From NCBI GenBank assembly GCA_963681505.1, contig OY811987.1, positions 1,509,066 through 1,573,065 of the forward strand: a DNA stretch of 64,000 bases, written 5' to 3'. The notes below the pieces were generated by a model. It worked only from the letters and a program-made list of their open reading frames with translations, was not told the DNA's origin and did no database searches. The position numbers and the translations under genes are program-made. Below, piece by piece: positions 21,730 to 31,847 of this stretch; the first letter of the stretch is position 1; every line of letters begins with the position of its first letter. The stretch is from Eunapius fragilis (taxonomy: Eukaryota > Porifera > Demospongiae > Spongillida > Spongillidae).

Positions 21730-22382
21730 TGCACGTAGTCTGGGGACCCGACTGATGGCTGTACTATCAGTCTGGTGACTTGATCGCATCCGTTTTGTGC
21801 ACTAGTTGGTATCATGAAATCTCATGAATATAATAATGTGGATAACGGTTTACCTATCACTGCACAAACAGTACTAGTCCCCAGACTATTTAGCATTAGT
21901 ATTGCGGATAATCTTTCTGTCCTTTGTGGATATGACCTTACCAACCTTCCACTCGAAAGGCGGAGCCTTAACGGAACATCTTCATCTAGCGTTGTACGTT
22001 TATGGCGGATGTTCGCGCAATATAGGAAGGCAGACATAACAAAGACTCTTGCCATATCCAGTTGGTAACACTCCAAAAACGTCCTGCCCAGTGGCTATAG
22101 CTAAAACTACTTCCAATTGAAGGCTCTTTATCTCGGTAAACCCAAGTCTTTCCACAGCGTAATGGATAACATCCGTATATCGGCCATTACAAAAAACACG
22201 TGGTATAGATTTATATTATTCATATCGTTATGGCTTATAGTTAATGACATACATGCTCGTAGGTGGGGCACAAATTAGATTCATGCTACTGCACGAATTC
22301 GTGCAGTAGTGCACAAAACGGATGCGAGCTAGTCACCAGACTGATAGTACAGCCATCAGTCGGGTCCCCAGACTACCCTGCA
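21730..22382. mobile_element. MITE-like element with about 75-bp terminal inverted repeats
   Basis: Arms at about 21730-21804 and 22307-22382 are imperfect reverse complements sharing AGTCTGGGGACCCGACTGAT and the GTGCACAAAACGGATGCGA region. The interior (about 500 bases) holds no transposase. A perfect 24-base palindrome (22286-22309) lies just inside the right arm. Target duplication is not clear. Confidence 0.75.
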
Positions 22383-22418
22383 CGCGCACGCAAAAGTAAC
22401 CACAATTAGCCCCCTCTC

Positions 22419-22440
22419 CCCCCCCCCCCCCCCCCCCCCC
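22419..22440. repeat. Poly-C run, 22 bases
   Basis: A C run just outside the inverted-repeat element, next to a second inverted repeat. Confidence 0.9.
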
Positions 22441-22447
22441 TTAAAAA

Positions 22448-22525
22448 CTTTGGGATCTGTTCCATCAAACGTATTCAAAGTGCCTAAGACAACAGTGAAT
22501 ACATTTGATGGAACAGATCCCAAGC
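22448..22525. repeat. Inverted repeat, about 27-bp arms
   Basis: TTGGGATCTGTTCCATCAAA at the left is mirrored at 22497-22525 with one internal mismatch, around a loop of about 20 bases. Confidence 0.75.
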
Positions 22526-22529
22526 CAAG

Positions 22530-23590
22530 GTCGATAGGATAAAACCCAAGGTCCGGAACGCGATTATTTTTCCTGTGTTCTCCTTTTTGCCAACGCATAA
22601 CTCGCGATAGAAACACTTTTAAACAATGAAAACTTCACGAAGCGAATGTTTCCCTGCAAGCACTGCAGTCCATGTGGCCCGCATGCTTGCTAGATGCACC
22701 ATTACTACTTATCCTAAAATCCCGGCGGGCCCTAAGATCTGCACCGGAGTTTAGCTGATTTCACACTTTGAGATTTATAAATGATTCCTGTGTATACCTG
22801 GCTCATCGAACAAATCTGGTTGTGGAATAGGCTCCCCCAGCCTTTTGTATTCAGCAAACTGTTCCATGGGACTAAAGCTGATGGCTTTGCATTTCATTGT
22901 CGGCTGATGTCTTCACTCCCCACCTCACATGTACTGCATCACCTTGTCAACAATGGTAAAATTGTCAGTATGAAAATGGACTTTTATATAGTCCACCCCT
23001 GCTCGTGGAAAGAGTTGCATGGGTTATTAGAATATATATATATATATTAGAACTTTTTTTTTTAAATCGTCTTCCAACTAATTTTATATAAAGTAGGTTC
23101 GGCAAAAAAGTACATTCGATTTATACACTGAACCGTTGTAAAATAATAATCAGAACCAGCGAGTGTACTAAGAGAATGCCGGATGGGTATACTATAATAT
23201 AGGTCAATTTCATGATTTTTTTTTCTTGTTTCCTTGCTTTGTGCATACCACATGCACACCAACTTTCTCGTAGAAAATGTTTCTATTACTTGTAAAATGA
23301 AACCAATGTAAGGTTACTATTTTGAGTAATTTGTAGCTGCATACACCGACATGAATACACGACGCACATGAAATTAAGCGCTTTAGCTATATAAGACTAA
23401 TGGAAGCAGGCAATGACCTCACGTGACCTCACGGCCCTACCCACTCCGCTGAGCTTCTGTTGACAAAACTGAGCTACAGACAGCTGCCTTCGATATTTCT
23501 GTAACCTCTCCGCTAGTTTAACATAAATACTCTGATGGTGTCTGCAGGATCAGCTGCCCTAGCCGCTGAAGGCACAGAACCAATGATGCC
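22530..23590. other. Spacer, no gene recognised
   Basis: An 89-codon plus frame at 22781-23050 has no recognisable motif and ends in a TA-repeat-derived tail, so it is not called. The rest is AT-rich. Confidence 0.35.
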
Positions 23591-23592
23591 AA

Positions 23593-23733
23593 ACGTGGAG
23601 GACTTGGCTGTCATGTATTCCCCTGGTAGCAGACACCTGTGGTGTTTGGGGAAATGATGCTAACGTGGAGAACTTGGCTGCGGTTATGTATTCCTCTGGT
23701 AGCAGACACCAATTGTGCTTGGGGAAGTGATGC
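23593..23733. repeat. Tandem duplication, 70-bp period
   Basis: Two copies starting ACGTGGAG at 23593 and 23663 share TTGGCTG, ATGTATTCC, CTGGTAGCAGACACC and GGGGAA.TGATGCT. Confidence 0.8.
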
Positions 23734-23839
23734 TCTTCCAGACATGCCATTCTAGTCTCGTACCCAGGCCCACATCGCATCTGTACATCACCGCCTACGC
23801 GAGTAGTGGCGCGTAGCGGTGATGTAATTCATCCGCAGC

Positions 23840-24160
23840 TGCGATGTGCATTCGGCGTGAGATTCACGCATTTGAGGTTTATCTCACGCTCTCACGCTTG
23901 AAGATTATATATCTCACGCCGGAAAGTATTCAAACTCACGCATAATAAATTCACAGCCAAATTGTAATTTATTGACCCGGGTCCCTAGCGTCGCTGGGCC
24001 AAATACGAGCGGGGGGTATCCCCGCTTGCGTTGCCCAAAATACGAGTCGGGGGGGGGACCCTTGCGTTGGGCCAAATACGAGGCCTAATGATGTATATAT
24101 GAGGTATATCTAATAATTAGGCATTAATTATTCATAATCTCACGCTTTACTCGCTCTAAA
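23840..24160. repeat. Short-motif repeats (CTCACGC and GGGCCAAATACGAG)
   Basis: CTCACGC or its complement recurs about seven times at 23856-23943 and once near 24137. A GGCCAAATACGAG-type phrase occurs three times at 23996-24085, separated by GC-rich stretches. Function and family are unknown. No gene is seen here. Confidence 0.5.
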
Positions 24161-24179
24161 AGTTGACAACTCTGCTATT

Positions 24180-24420
24180 CTTCCAGCTGGCATCTGGGCT
24201 TGCTATACTCTTACATGCAGGTCAGTCAGCTGCACTTTCAGATATCTGGCGCTCAATCTCCATTGAGGGCAATGCCACTGCCATCCTCACGAGATGTATC
24301 TTGAATTCACTTTAGGCTATGTGGTTTATGTTTGTACCGTGTATTTATTTATTTTGATTTCAGTGCTCTCTGTTAATCAAGAAAATAAGAATACATTAAT
24401 AATTATAATAAAACACTCAT
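24180..24420 (+). mobile_element. LINE 3' end fragment
   Basis: Reads SGLAILLHAGQSAALSDI and NATAILTRCIL, matching the end of the LINE open frame seen in full at 31340-31470, followed by an AT-rich untranslated tail. Confidence 0.6.
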
Positions 24421-24479
24421 ATGTTTGACCTACTCTTTGGGCAATGTTCTCCTGCATTAGAGTATGCCTTCTCTCTGTC

Positions 24480-25216
24480 TCCTCCCCTCTATGCTGCATC
24501 TTAGGTGTCTGCCATCCCCTCTAAGAGGCTAGGCCTTCATCTCCAACCCTCAGCATTCCAGGTGACCATCAAGTGGTGGCTGGGTCTAGACACCTCTGGT
24601 GGATCAATTTGCTCCCCACTGTGCTGGGAGAGTGCTTGATCCCCTTGGCCGTCATGTACTCACATGCAAGCGTGGTGGTGATGTAGTAACCCGCCACAAT
24701 ACACATTGCTGAGACCACCTGAATGTTAAGATAGAGGCAGGAAGGAACCTCACCCATGACCATAGCTACACTCGCCCAGCAGACATCCTTGTACCTAACA
24801 GGTCTTTGGGTAAGCCTTCAGCCTTTGACCTGTCTGTGACATCACCGCTTAACCCCAATGTTTTACTTGTCAGGCCGCAAGAGCTATACAGAGAAAACAT
24901 CAAGAAAATGATGCCAAATGCAAGGAGCTGGGGTGGGTTTGCATTCCCATAGTGGTTGAGGCATATAGTGCTTGGGGGACAGAAGCAATGGAGACATTCT
25001 CACTTTGGCCTCTCGCCTTGCAACCACTTCCAACTGGGCCAAAACGGTGTTCCTAGCTCACCTATATGGCTGGCTGAACCAAAAGTTAGTTAGAGCCAAC
25101 ACAGCAGCCATCTTCTCCAGATGTTTTGTCTCTGACTAGTAGCGTTTATCTGGTTAAATTTTTTGTAATAGTACACGTCTATGTGTTGTGTACATTTTAA
25201 TAACCATTTACATATA
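24480..25216 (+). mobile_element. LINE 3' fragment with endonuclease motifs
   Basis: Contains RLGLHLQPSAFQVTIKWWLG, LDPLGRHVLTCKRGGDVVTRHN in the CCHC region, RPADILVPN and a diverged D-[IVL]-[ST]-VTSPLNP, then the terminal domain with frame changes. It ends in an (AAT)n tail at 25199-25216. The RPAD...D..V spacing fits a PD-(D/E)XK restriction-like endonuclease, as in R2/NeSL-type LINEs (inference). Confidence 0.75.
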
Positions 25217-25399
25217 AATAATAATAATAATAAAGCACTCTCTTTCCTGTGTCAATGTGCAGGGTATTGCAAATTAGTTTATCTTGCCGTTCAACTCCAC
25301 CCGACCTTATCTCTGATTTGTTGGCATTGTTCGGTGCTGATGTTTGACGCTGTTTTTCAGACTATGCAAATTGACACAGATGACACTGACTAGATGCAA

Positions 25400-26175
25400 G
25401 TTCAACTGAGCCTTGGAAGTGGAGGTCTTAGCCTTCTCAGACTTGCTCTCCATACTATGGCTGCTTATTTGGTATCACTGCTTAAGGCTTGGTCCCTAGT
25501 TCCATCAGATGAAGATGCCTCGGAGTTTCTCAATATTTTTAACTGTATGGTACGATCAGCACAAGAAAAGGGTCATGGTCCCACAAGAGATCTCCACCAT
25601 GAAAGTCCTGCTGATTGGCTTGTCACAGGCTGGGACAGAGGTATACCTGCAGCAATGGACATCACAGTGACCTCTCCACTAACTCCTGTCATCTTGGGGG
25701 GGTCATGCCAAGTGGTTGGTGCGGCAGCACTTAACCGAAAGAAGCAGACCAATAGCCCCAAAATGTCAGGAGCTAGGGTGGGTTTGTACACCCTTGGCAG
25801 TAGAAACTTATAGCAACTGGGGTGAGGTTGTTCAAGGAACATTCTCCAGGCTTGCATCCCACCTTGCTGTCAGGCAGTCCAGACCAAGGCATTCGTGATG
25901 GATGACATATACGGCAGGCTTAACATTAATTTGGTTTAGTCTGTTGCTAGGGCACTCCTGCATTGCAAGAGAACTTCATCCATCCTGACTGTGTATGTAG
26001 GAATTATTATAGTTAGTAGTGTTATGTAGTTGAACTGGACTGTTACATTGTTATAATAGTGCGTCTGCAATAGAAGATACTCATAGTGAATCCCATGTCT
26101 TCTGATGATGGGCAGCAGCATCAGTGGGGGGTTGTTCTTGACACCCTTGGGACTAGGAAAATAATAACAATAATT
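25400..26175 (+). mobile_element. LINE fragment with internal deletion
   Basis: The open frame 25394-25813 fuses LGSGGLSLLRLALHTMAAYL (post-RT region) directly to the endonuclease end (AMDITVTSPLTPVILG), so about 600 bases are missing. A frame change near 25760 leads into the ELGWVCTPLAVETY terminal region. The 3' tail holds AATAATAACAATAATT. Confidence 0.75.
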
Positions 26176-26214
26176 GGTCTCTTCGCGTCATGCTTCATCT
26201 TGGCTAGCTGTTGT

Positions 26215-26853
26215 ACTATTGAAGGGACTTAACCTTAGCTCGGAGCCAGATGAGTTCCAGGCTGCCTTAAAATGGTGACTTGGGATGGACACATCGTCAC
26301 AGGCACATTGCCCTTACTGCCCTGACCACCAGCTGGATCCTCTTGGGCATCATGCTGTGATGTGCAAAGGGGTGTGGTGATGTTGTTGTGCACCACAATC
26401 TCCTGAGAGATGTTTTTGCCCAATTTTGTCGTAGGGCTTGGCTTGGTGGGCAACTTGAAGTTGGTCACGGGTCTGGAACTGATAGTTGAGTAGCCGGCCA
26501 GCAGACATCTTGGTGCCGAACTGGTTTTGATTTAACCATAGTCCAAGACATTGAACAAAGCGGGAGCTACAGGTGGGTCAGCAGCTGGTAATGCCAAAGC
26601 TCGCAAACATAAGGCCAACGATCAGAAGTGTAGAGAGCTAGGTTGGGTCTGTGTCTCCTTGGTAGTAGAGACCTACGGTTGTTGGGGTGAAGAAGCACAG
26701 TGCTCAGTCTCTTAGTGTGAATTGGTGTGTGGGTGGGGTTTTAGGGTAGTTTGTGGCATGCTTGTGTTGAGACATTGTCAATGTTTGTGCATTACCTTAC
26801 AATTGTAAGTGTTCATGCAATAAATAATAATAATTATGATTAAATAATAATGT
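26215..26853 (+). mobile_element. LINE 3' fragment
   Basis: Shows CPYCPDHQLDPLGHHAVMC (CCHC), RPADILV after frame breaks, and RELGWVCVSLVVETYGCWG. It ends in an (AAT)n-type tail at 26819-26853. Confidence 0.75.
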
Positions 26854-26864
26854 TAAGTACTCAG

Positions 26865-27192
26865 AGCTAGGTTGGTCTTGCATACCATTGGCTGTTGAAA
26901 CTTATGGCTGCTGGGGAGCTGAAGCTCGCCTTCATCTTTCACGCCTTGCCTCTCACCTGGCGGTTAGGCAACGTTGCTCCAAATCCCACGCCACCTCAAC
27001 GCTGTATGGTAGGCTCGACCTGGTTCTTGTCAGAGCAAATGCAAGGGCACTGCTATCCCGAGCATATGGCATCAGCTCTGACACCACGGCTTAACTACCA
27101 TAGGCTGACATTAAGCTGTCCAATCATAGTCGTTGTGTATTTTGTGTGTGATAAATAATAATATAAGTTTGAGTTTTTCTAAATAATAATAA
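26865..27192 (+). mobile_element. LINE 3' end fragment
   Basis: Only the last domain is present: LAVETYGCWG, FHALPLTWRL in the shifted frame, and LYGRLDLVLVRANARALLSR. It ends in AATAATAATAAAA and directly follows the tail of the previous fragment. Confidence 0.75.
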
Positions 27193-27197
27193 AAGGT

Positions 27198-27214
27198 ACC
27201 CCCCCCCCCCCCCC
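27198..27214. repeat. Poly-C run, 17 bases
   Basis: It separates two LINE fragments. Confidence 0.9.
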
Positions 27215-27239
27215 CAGAAAGCATCCCCTCATCACAATT

Positions 27240-29225
27240 TGAACCATCGCCTCGTCTGCCTCCTTTGGAGGTTCGTACATCCCTACCAGGTTCTTCAAGG
27301 GAGCACCATCATCTTCAACAATCCCAAGATATACTCAACCAGACACAGTCATGTTCACAGGGGTTGGCAACCATCAGATTACAATCAAGAAAACCTTGTA
27401 TGGCTGAGGGATGTTTAGAATTGATTCCCCATCAATGTGGAAGGCTCACATGACACTTCACGTACAGAATATCCTTCTGGGAGATATCCCTCATGAGTGG
27501 CTGCAGGAGCAGGATTCATTTGTTTGTCTCCGGTGTCACCAAATAGTTGCCAATTCTCGTGTTAGGTCCCATTCCATAAAGTGCAGTACTGGGTCAGCTA
27601 CAGGTTTAGGGCCACCCATGTCTCTGTTGCCTCCATCACAGCTGTTCTTGGCCAGGGGAACTGTTATGTGTCAGATCTGAAAGCCCTCATCCCATCTTTG
27701 TAGTTTTCAGTGTGCCACAATTCATCGCATCCCTCAAAAAGCTAGACCCTCTTTTGCTCGAGCTCTGTCTGAGACACTGAGACTGATTTGTCAATCCAAC
27801 ACAGAAGAGGCTTGGTTAAAGTTATTCATGCTGCCAAAGTGTGTGTTGCAGGTATCTCCTTGTGGTGGTCATCGACACAAGCCTCATTCCATTGAGGAGC
27901 TCTGCAGGCTGTGGTCGGATGGTCACTTGGCTTCCCTATGGCAATATGCCTCTGGTCATGCCAGGAAGGCCAACTCCAAGTCATCTAAGGAGCAAACAAA
28001 GGAAACAGACAGGAAAGTTCAGTCTGCAGTTTCGAAGGCTAGAGAAGGGTTATTGGGGAGGCATGCAAGGTTCTCTCCTCTTCTGGGTTTACCCCCCAAC
28101 ACTCCTGAGACTTGGAACTTGTTACAGCAGAAACACCCCAGGGTCCTGTCCCATCATGCCCAGAAGTCACATTACCTTTGGAAGGTTTCAAGCTGCCTAC
28201 AGACTTTGACATCATGTCTGTCCTTCATCAATTTCCTAGAGATAGTGCTTGTGGCCCCTCAGGACTGCGAATACAGCACCTAATTGAAACAGCTGAAGTC
28301 CATCTTCCTATCTCCATCTGTTCTTCTCTCAGGGTCATTGTAAACATCTTAGCAGGTGGTAGAGCTCCAACTGGGGTAGCCAAGTTTCCTCACTCACAGC
28401 CTTGATTAAAAATGAGGAGGGATCTCCTTTGGACATACGCCCAATTGCTGTTGGGGAGGCTCTGAGAAGATCGACAGGAAAATGTCTCTGCACCATTTCT
28501 AGAGTCAAAGTGTCTGAGTTTTTTGACCCTTTTCAGCTTGGTGTGCCTTGTCCAGCAGGGGCTGAAAAGTTGGTGCATGGTCAGAAGCAATAGAGCGAAC
28601 AAGTTTATGCAGAACCAGAGAAAGCAGGAGCGGGCCCAAAGGGTCCCCCTGCTGAACTCCTTGTTCAGACCCAATGGGGGCCACAAGGTGGGATGTTGAC
28701 CATAACACCAAAAAACCCACCTGAAAAGTTCAGGGAAGTGAGTTGCACACTCCTCTAGAAGGGCTTGTCAAGATACCTCATTAAAGGCATTCCTAAGGTC
28801 AACCTTGCAGGCAAAAAAAATCATCATTCTCCCAATGTTCCGAAATACAGCAACGTAGACCACGACAGTGAGTGTTCCGGGCTGTTATTCAATATTTGGT
28901 ACCTTGATGATGGCAGGTCCTAAAGCTGCAGTTAATCATGCTATTCTTCTCATTCAGCAGGTTGGCCCCCCCCCGGGTGTTGGGGTGAAGAAGCGCATAG
29001 CTCAGTTTCCCGCCTTGCAGCTGCAGTGCAGCAAGTCAAAAGCCACAACAAGTGTATATATCAGCGACTGAACCTGACCTTTGTTTGCTGCAATGCTAGA
29101 GCCTTGCTCTCCCGTGCAAGGTTTCAGCATTCAGAGGACATGTGTTGAGGTGTGTGGGTGTGGTGTGGATGAGATTTTGTTGTATCCTTGCTTGAAATTA
29201 ATTTTAATTCAATTTTAATAAAATT
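27240..29225 (+). mobile_element. LINE copy with N-terminal zinc finger and internal inversion
   Basis: The 5' part has a zinc-finger-like CLRCHQIVANSRVRSHSIKC at about 27525-27585. Next come the linker (LLQQKHPR, VLHQFPRDSACGPSGLR), the RT entry region (PLDIRPIAVGEALRR, FQLGVPCPAGAEKLVHG) and then an inverted block at 28581-28859. After it, WYLDDG with the RT catalytic YxDD follows at about 28905 in the original orientation. The RT C-terminus is deleted, and the copy jumps to the 3' end (LNLTFVCCNARALLSRA) at about 29070. Several stops and frame changes show it is dead. Confidence 0.85.
28581..28859 (-). repeat. 279-bp in-place inversion inside the LINE
   Basis: Within this block the minus strand reads HWENDDFFFACKVDLRNAF (RT motif A) then GVQQGDPLGPLLLSLVLHKL (motif B). 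The flanking plus strand ends KLVHG at 28580 and resumes DSECSGLLFNIWYLDDG at about 28862. Flipping the block restores the usual RT order with matching frame at both ends. Confidence 0.85.
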
Positions 29226-29349
29226 AGGGCCATAATATAAAATCTCTAATAGCGCACACTTTTATGGCATTTTGACCGCTTCGAAATATTCCAACGTCAC
29301 AATCAGAGATAATATATATATATATATAATCTCTGTCACAATTAAGGAA

Positions 29350-31580
29350 TTGTTAAGGAATTGAGACATTCTGACGCTTATGGGTACAAGGTCCAAAAAT
29401 GATTTTCTTTGGAACCTTGCCAAAGGTAACCGCAGGCATAACCATCAGCCACATGACCAGGCAGCTAGAGACAACCAAGACCTGGGGGTGTATGCTGTGT
29501 CATTGGGGAGAGCTGGCTTATTTGGTAAAGCATGCAAAGCTCTAGAGTCAAAGGGGTTAGCCCCCAATAATGATGCCACCTGGCAATTGCTGCAGTCTAA
29601 GCACCCAAGCTGTGGACCTCCACCTGCAGCACCTTCTTCAAGTGCTCAACCTATTTCTATTGGACCAAATTTTGACATCTTATCCATAGTACGCTCTTTC
29701 TCAAAAGGCACTGCAGCAGGTCCCTCTGGTCTATGCATACAACATTTGCTGGACGCTGCTCTCATCCCACTCCCAACATCTATTTGTGCTACACTCAAGG
29801 ATACCAGATGAATGTGCCATATTCTTTCCTGCACTTCTACCTTGGGTTACATGGTGCTGTGGTACACACCCTCTGTTGTGGCACCAGCTTGGTCATTTTT
29901 CATCTGAGACCGGAGTGCAGCAGGGTGACCCCCTTGGTCCATTGCTTTTTTCATTGGTACTGATATCAAGCATAGATGCTGATGATGACTGCTTGCAAGT
30001 GCTCTTTCAGGCTTGGTATCTTGATGATGGGGTCCTCACTGGAAGTCGCTCAGCTGTGTTACGGGCACTCTTTCTCATTGAGGAGCTAGGTCCTTCTTTG
30101 GGCATCCACATAAACTTGGCAAAATGTGAGCTCTTTAGTCACAATGGGAATTCGATGTTTCCATCTACAGTCAAGTTTTCACAGCACCCTAACCTTGAAA
30201 TTCTTGGTGCCCCAATAGGTGACTACCTGTTTTGTTCTAAGTTCATCGCTGGAAAGTGTGCTGATGCCAAGAAACTTCTGTCTTCTTTGGTTGAAGTAGC
30301 AGCAATTGATCCACACGTAGCCTTGTCTCTCCTACGTTTGTGTGGCAGCTTTTGCAGATTGGTCCACCTGGCAAGGGCCACCCCACCAAGTCTGGCAGGT
30401 TCTTTAAAGCTGTTTGATGAGGAAGTTAGGAAGTGCTTCTCATCCTGTTTTGCCATCGACACGACAGACCCTTCCTGGTGACAAGCCCAACTTAGCACAG
30501 GTTTTGGAAGTCTTGGTCTGCGCTCTCTTTCCCACCACTCATGTGCAGCTTTTATAGCTTCTTTATCCACATCTGGCTATAGCAGTGCAGATAATCTACA
30601 TCTAAATCATGCAATCAATCATTTCAATGACCAGGTTTCTCCATCAGATGTAATCACAGCAGAAGGAGAATCATCAACACCTATTACTCAGCAAACTCTG
30701 TCAAAGAAATTGGAATGCCACCTTTTTAACTCTTTGTTGGGGGGATTCCTCTATGGCAGACAGAGCTCGCCTATTATCTGTTTCGGCTCCTCATGCTGCG
30801 TCATGGTTGTCTGTGATTCCATCCCCTGCATTGGGGCTGCATCTTGAACCTAACGAGTTTCAGGCCTCTATAAGGTGGTGGCTGGGGTTGGACACCTCTG
30901 GTGGTTCCTGATATCCTGTCTGCTCAGAGAAAGCTTTGGACCCCCTTGGGCATCATGCCATTACATGCACTCATGGAGGTGATGTGGTGACCCGTCATAA
31001 CATGTTGCGGGATGTTGTAGCCAACCTTTTTCGTCAGGTCCATATGGGAGTCACAGTGGAGGTGGTCATGGTCTTACATCAGATGGTAGCCTCTCACGTC
31101 CTGCAGATGTCCTGGTAGCAAGATGGGTGAGGGGTTTGCCTGTAGCTTTGGACATAACTGTGACATCTCCACTTACTCCGGCTATCCTTGTTGAGTCTTG
31201 TTTGACAGTTGGAGTAGCTGCAGCAAATGCAGAGTCTCGCAAACATGACGCCAATGACCCAAAGTGTGTCGAGCTGGGGTGGATCTGTATTCCACTTGCC
31301 GTAGAAGCGTATGGGAACAGGGGGAAGGAGGCATTTTTTCCCAGCTAGCCTCTCTTCTTGCTGTGCATCACAGTGTGCCTAAATCAAAGGCAGCAGCTGA
31401 CATTTTATGGCCTCTTAAACCTGACCTAACCAGGTCTGTGGCCAGGGCTATTCTGACTAGGGGTCTAAGGCCAATATAATTAGGGAGTGCATTTATAATT
31501 CTTTACTTAGGTTGGTGTATTGCAATTATTATCATGTGAATGTGTTTTGTTATAATACGGGTACATGTAATAATAGCACC
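29350..31580 (+). mobile_element. Longest LINE copy, RT amino half deleted
   Basis: 29380-29811 encodes the linker (GRAGLFGKACKALESKGLAP, GPSGLCIQHLLDAALIPLP). It then jumps to the RT from ALLPWVTWCCGTHPLLW onward, with GVQQGDPLGPLLFSLV and AWYLDDGVLTG (catalytic YLDD) at 29786-30481. Then follow the thumb-like region, a stop at 30479, and the endonuclease (DPLGHHAITCTHGGDVVTRH, LDITVTSPLTPAILVE) at 30936-31350. The last domain ends at about 31470 and an untranslated tail follows. RT motifs 0 to A are missing. It is the best reference in the window for the family's 3' half. Confidence 0.85.
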
Positions 31581-31847
31581 CAGGAAGTCATAAAAAAGAC
31601 ATGCCATCCCGGAATCCTTAATTAAAAGGTAGTACCTATAAGGCCCTTTAGCTCTAATTAAACACATCGCAGGAAGGTTTCAATTTCGTGTTCCCATGTG
31701 ATTAGTAAAGTAAACTGCAAACCCACTGGATGAGTCCGATCTAATATGTAAGGTGTTATGTTGATTTAAGGCAATCCGCGCGTAGCAGAGATGCGGAACA
31801 CGTTGTTACATGTTGTTACATAAGTACTACTACATCATGTGACCAGA

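Noticed and set aside
22781..23050. 89-codon plus frame
   Set aside because: No domain, ends in a TA repeat, and no splice or promoter support.
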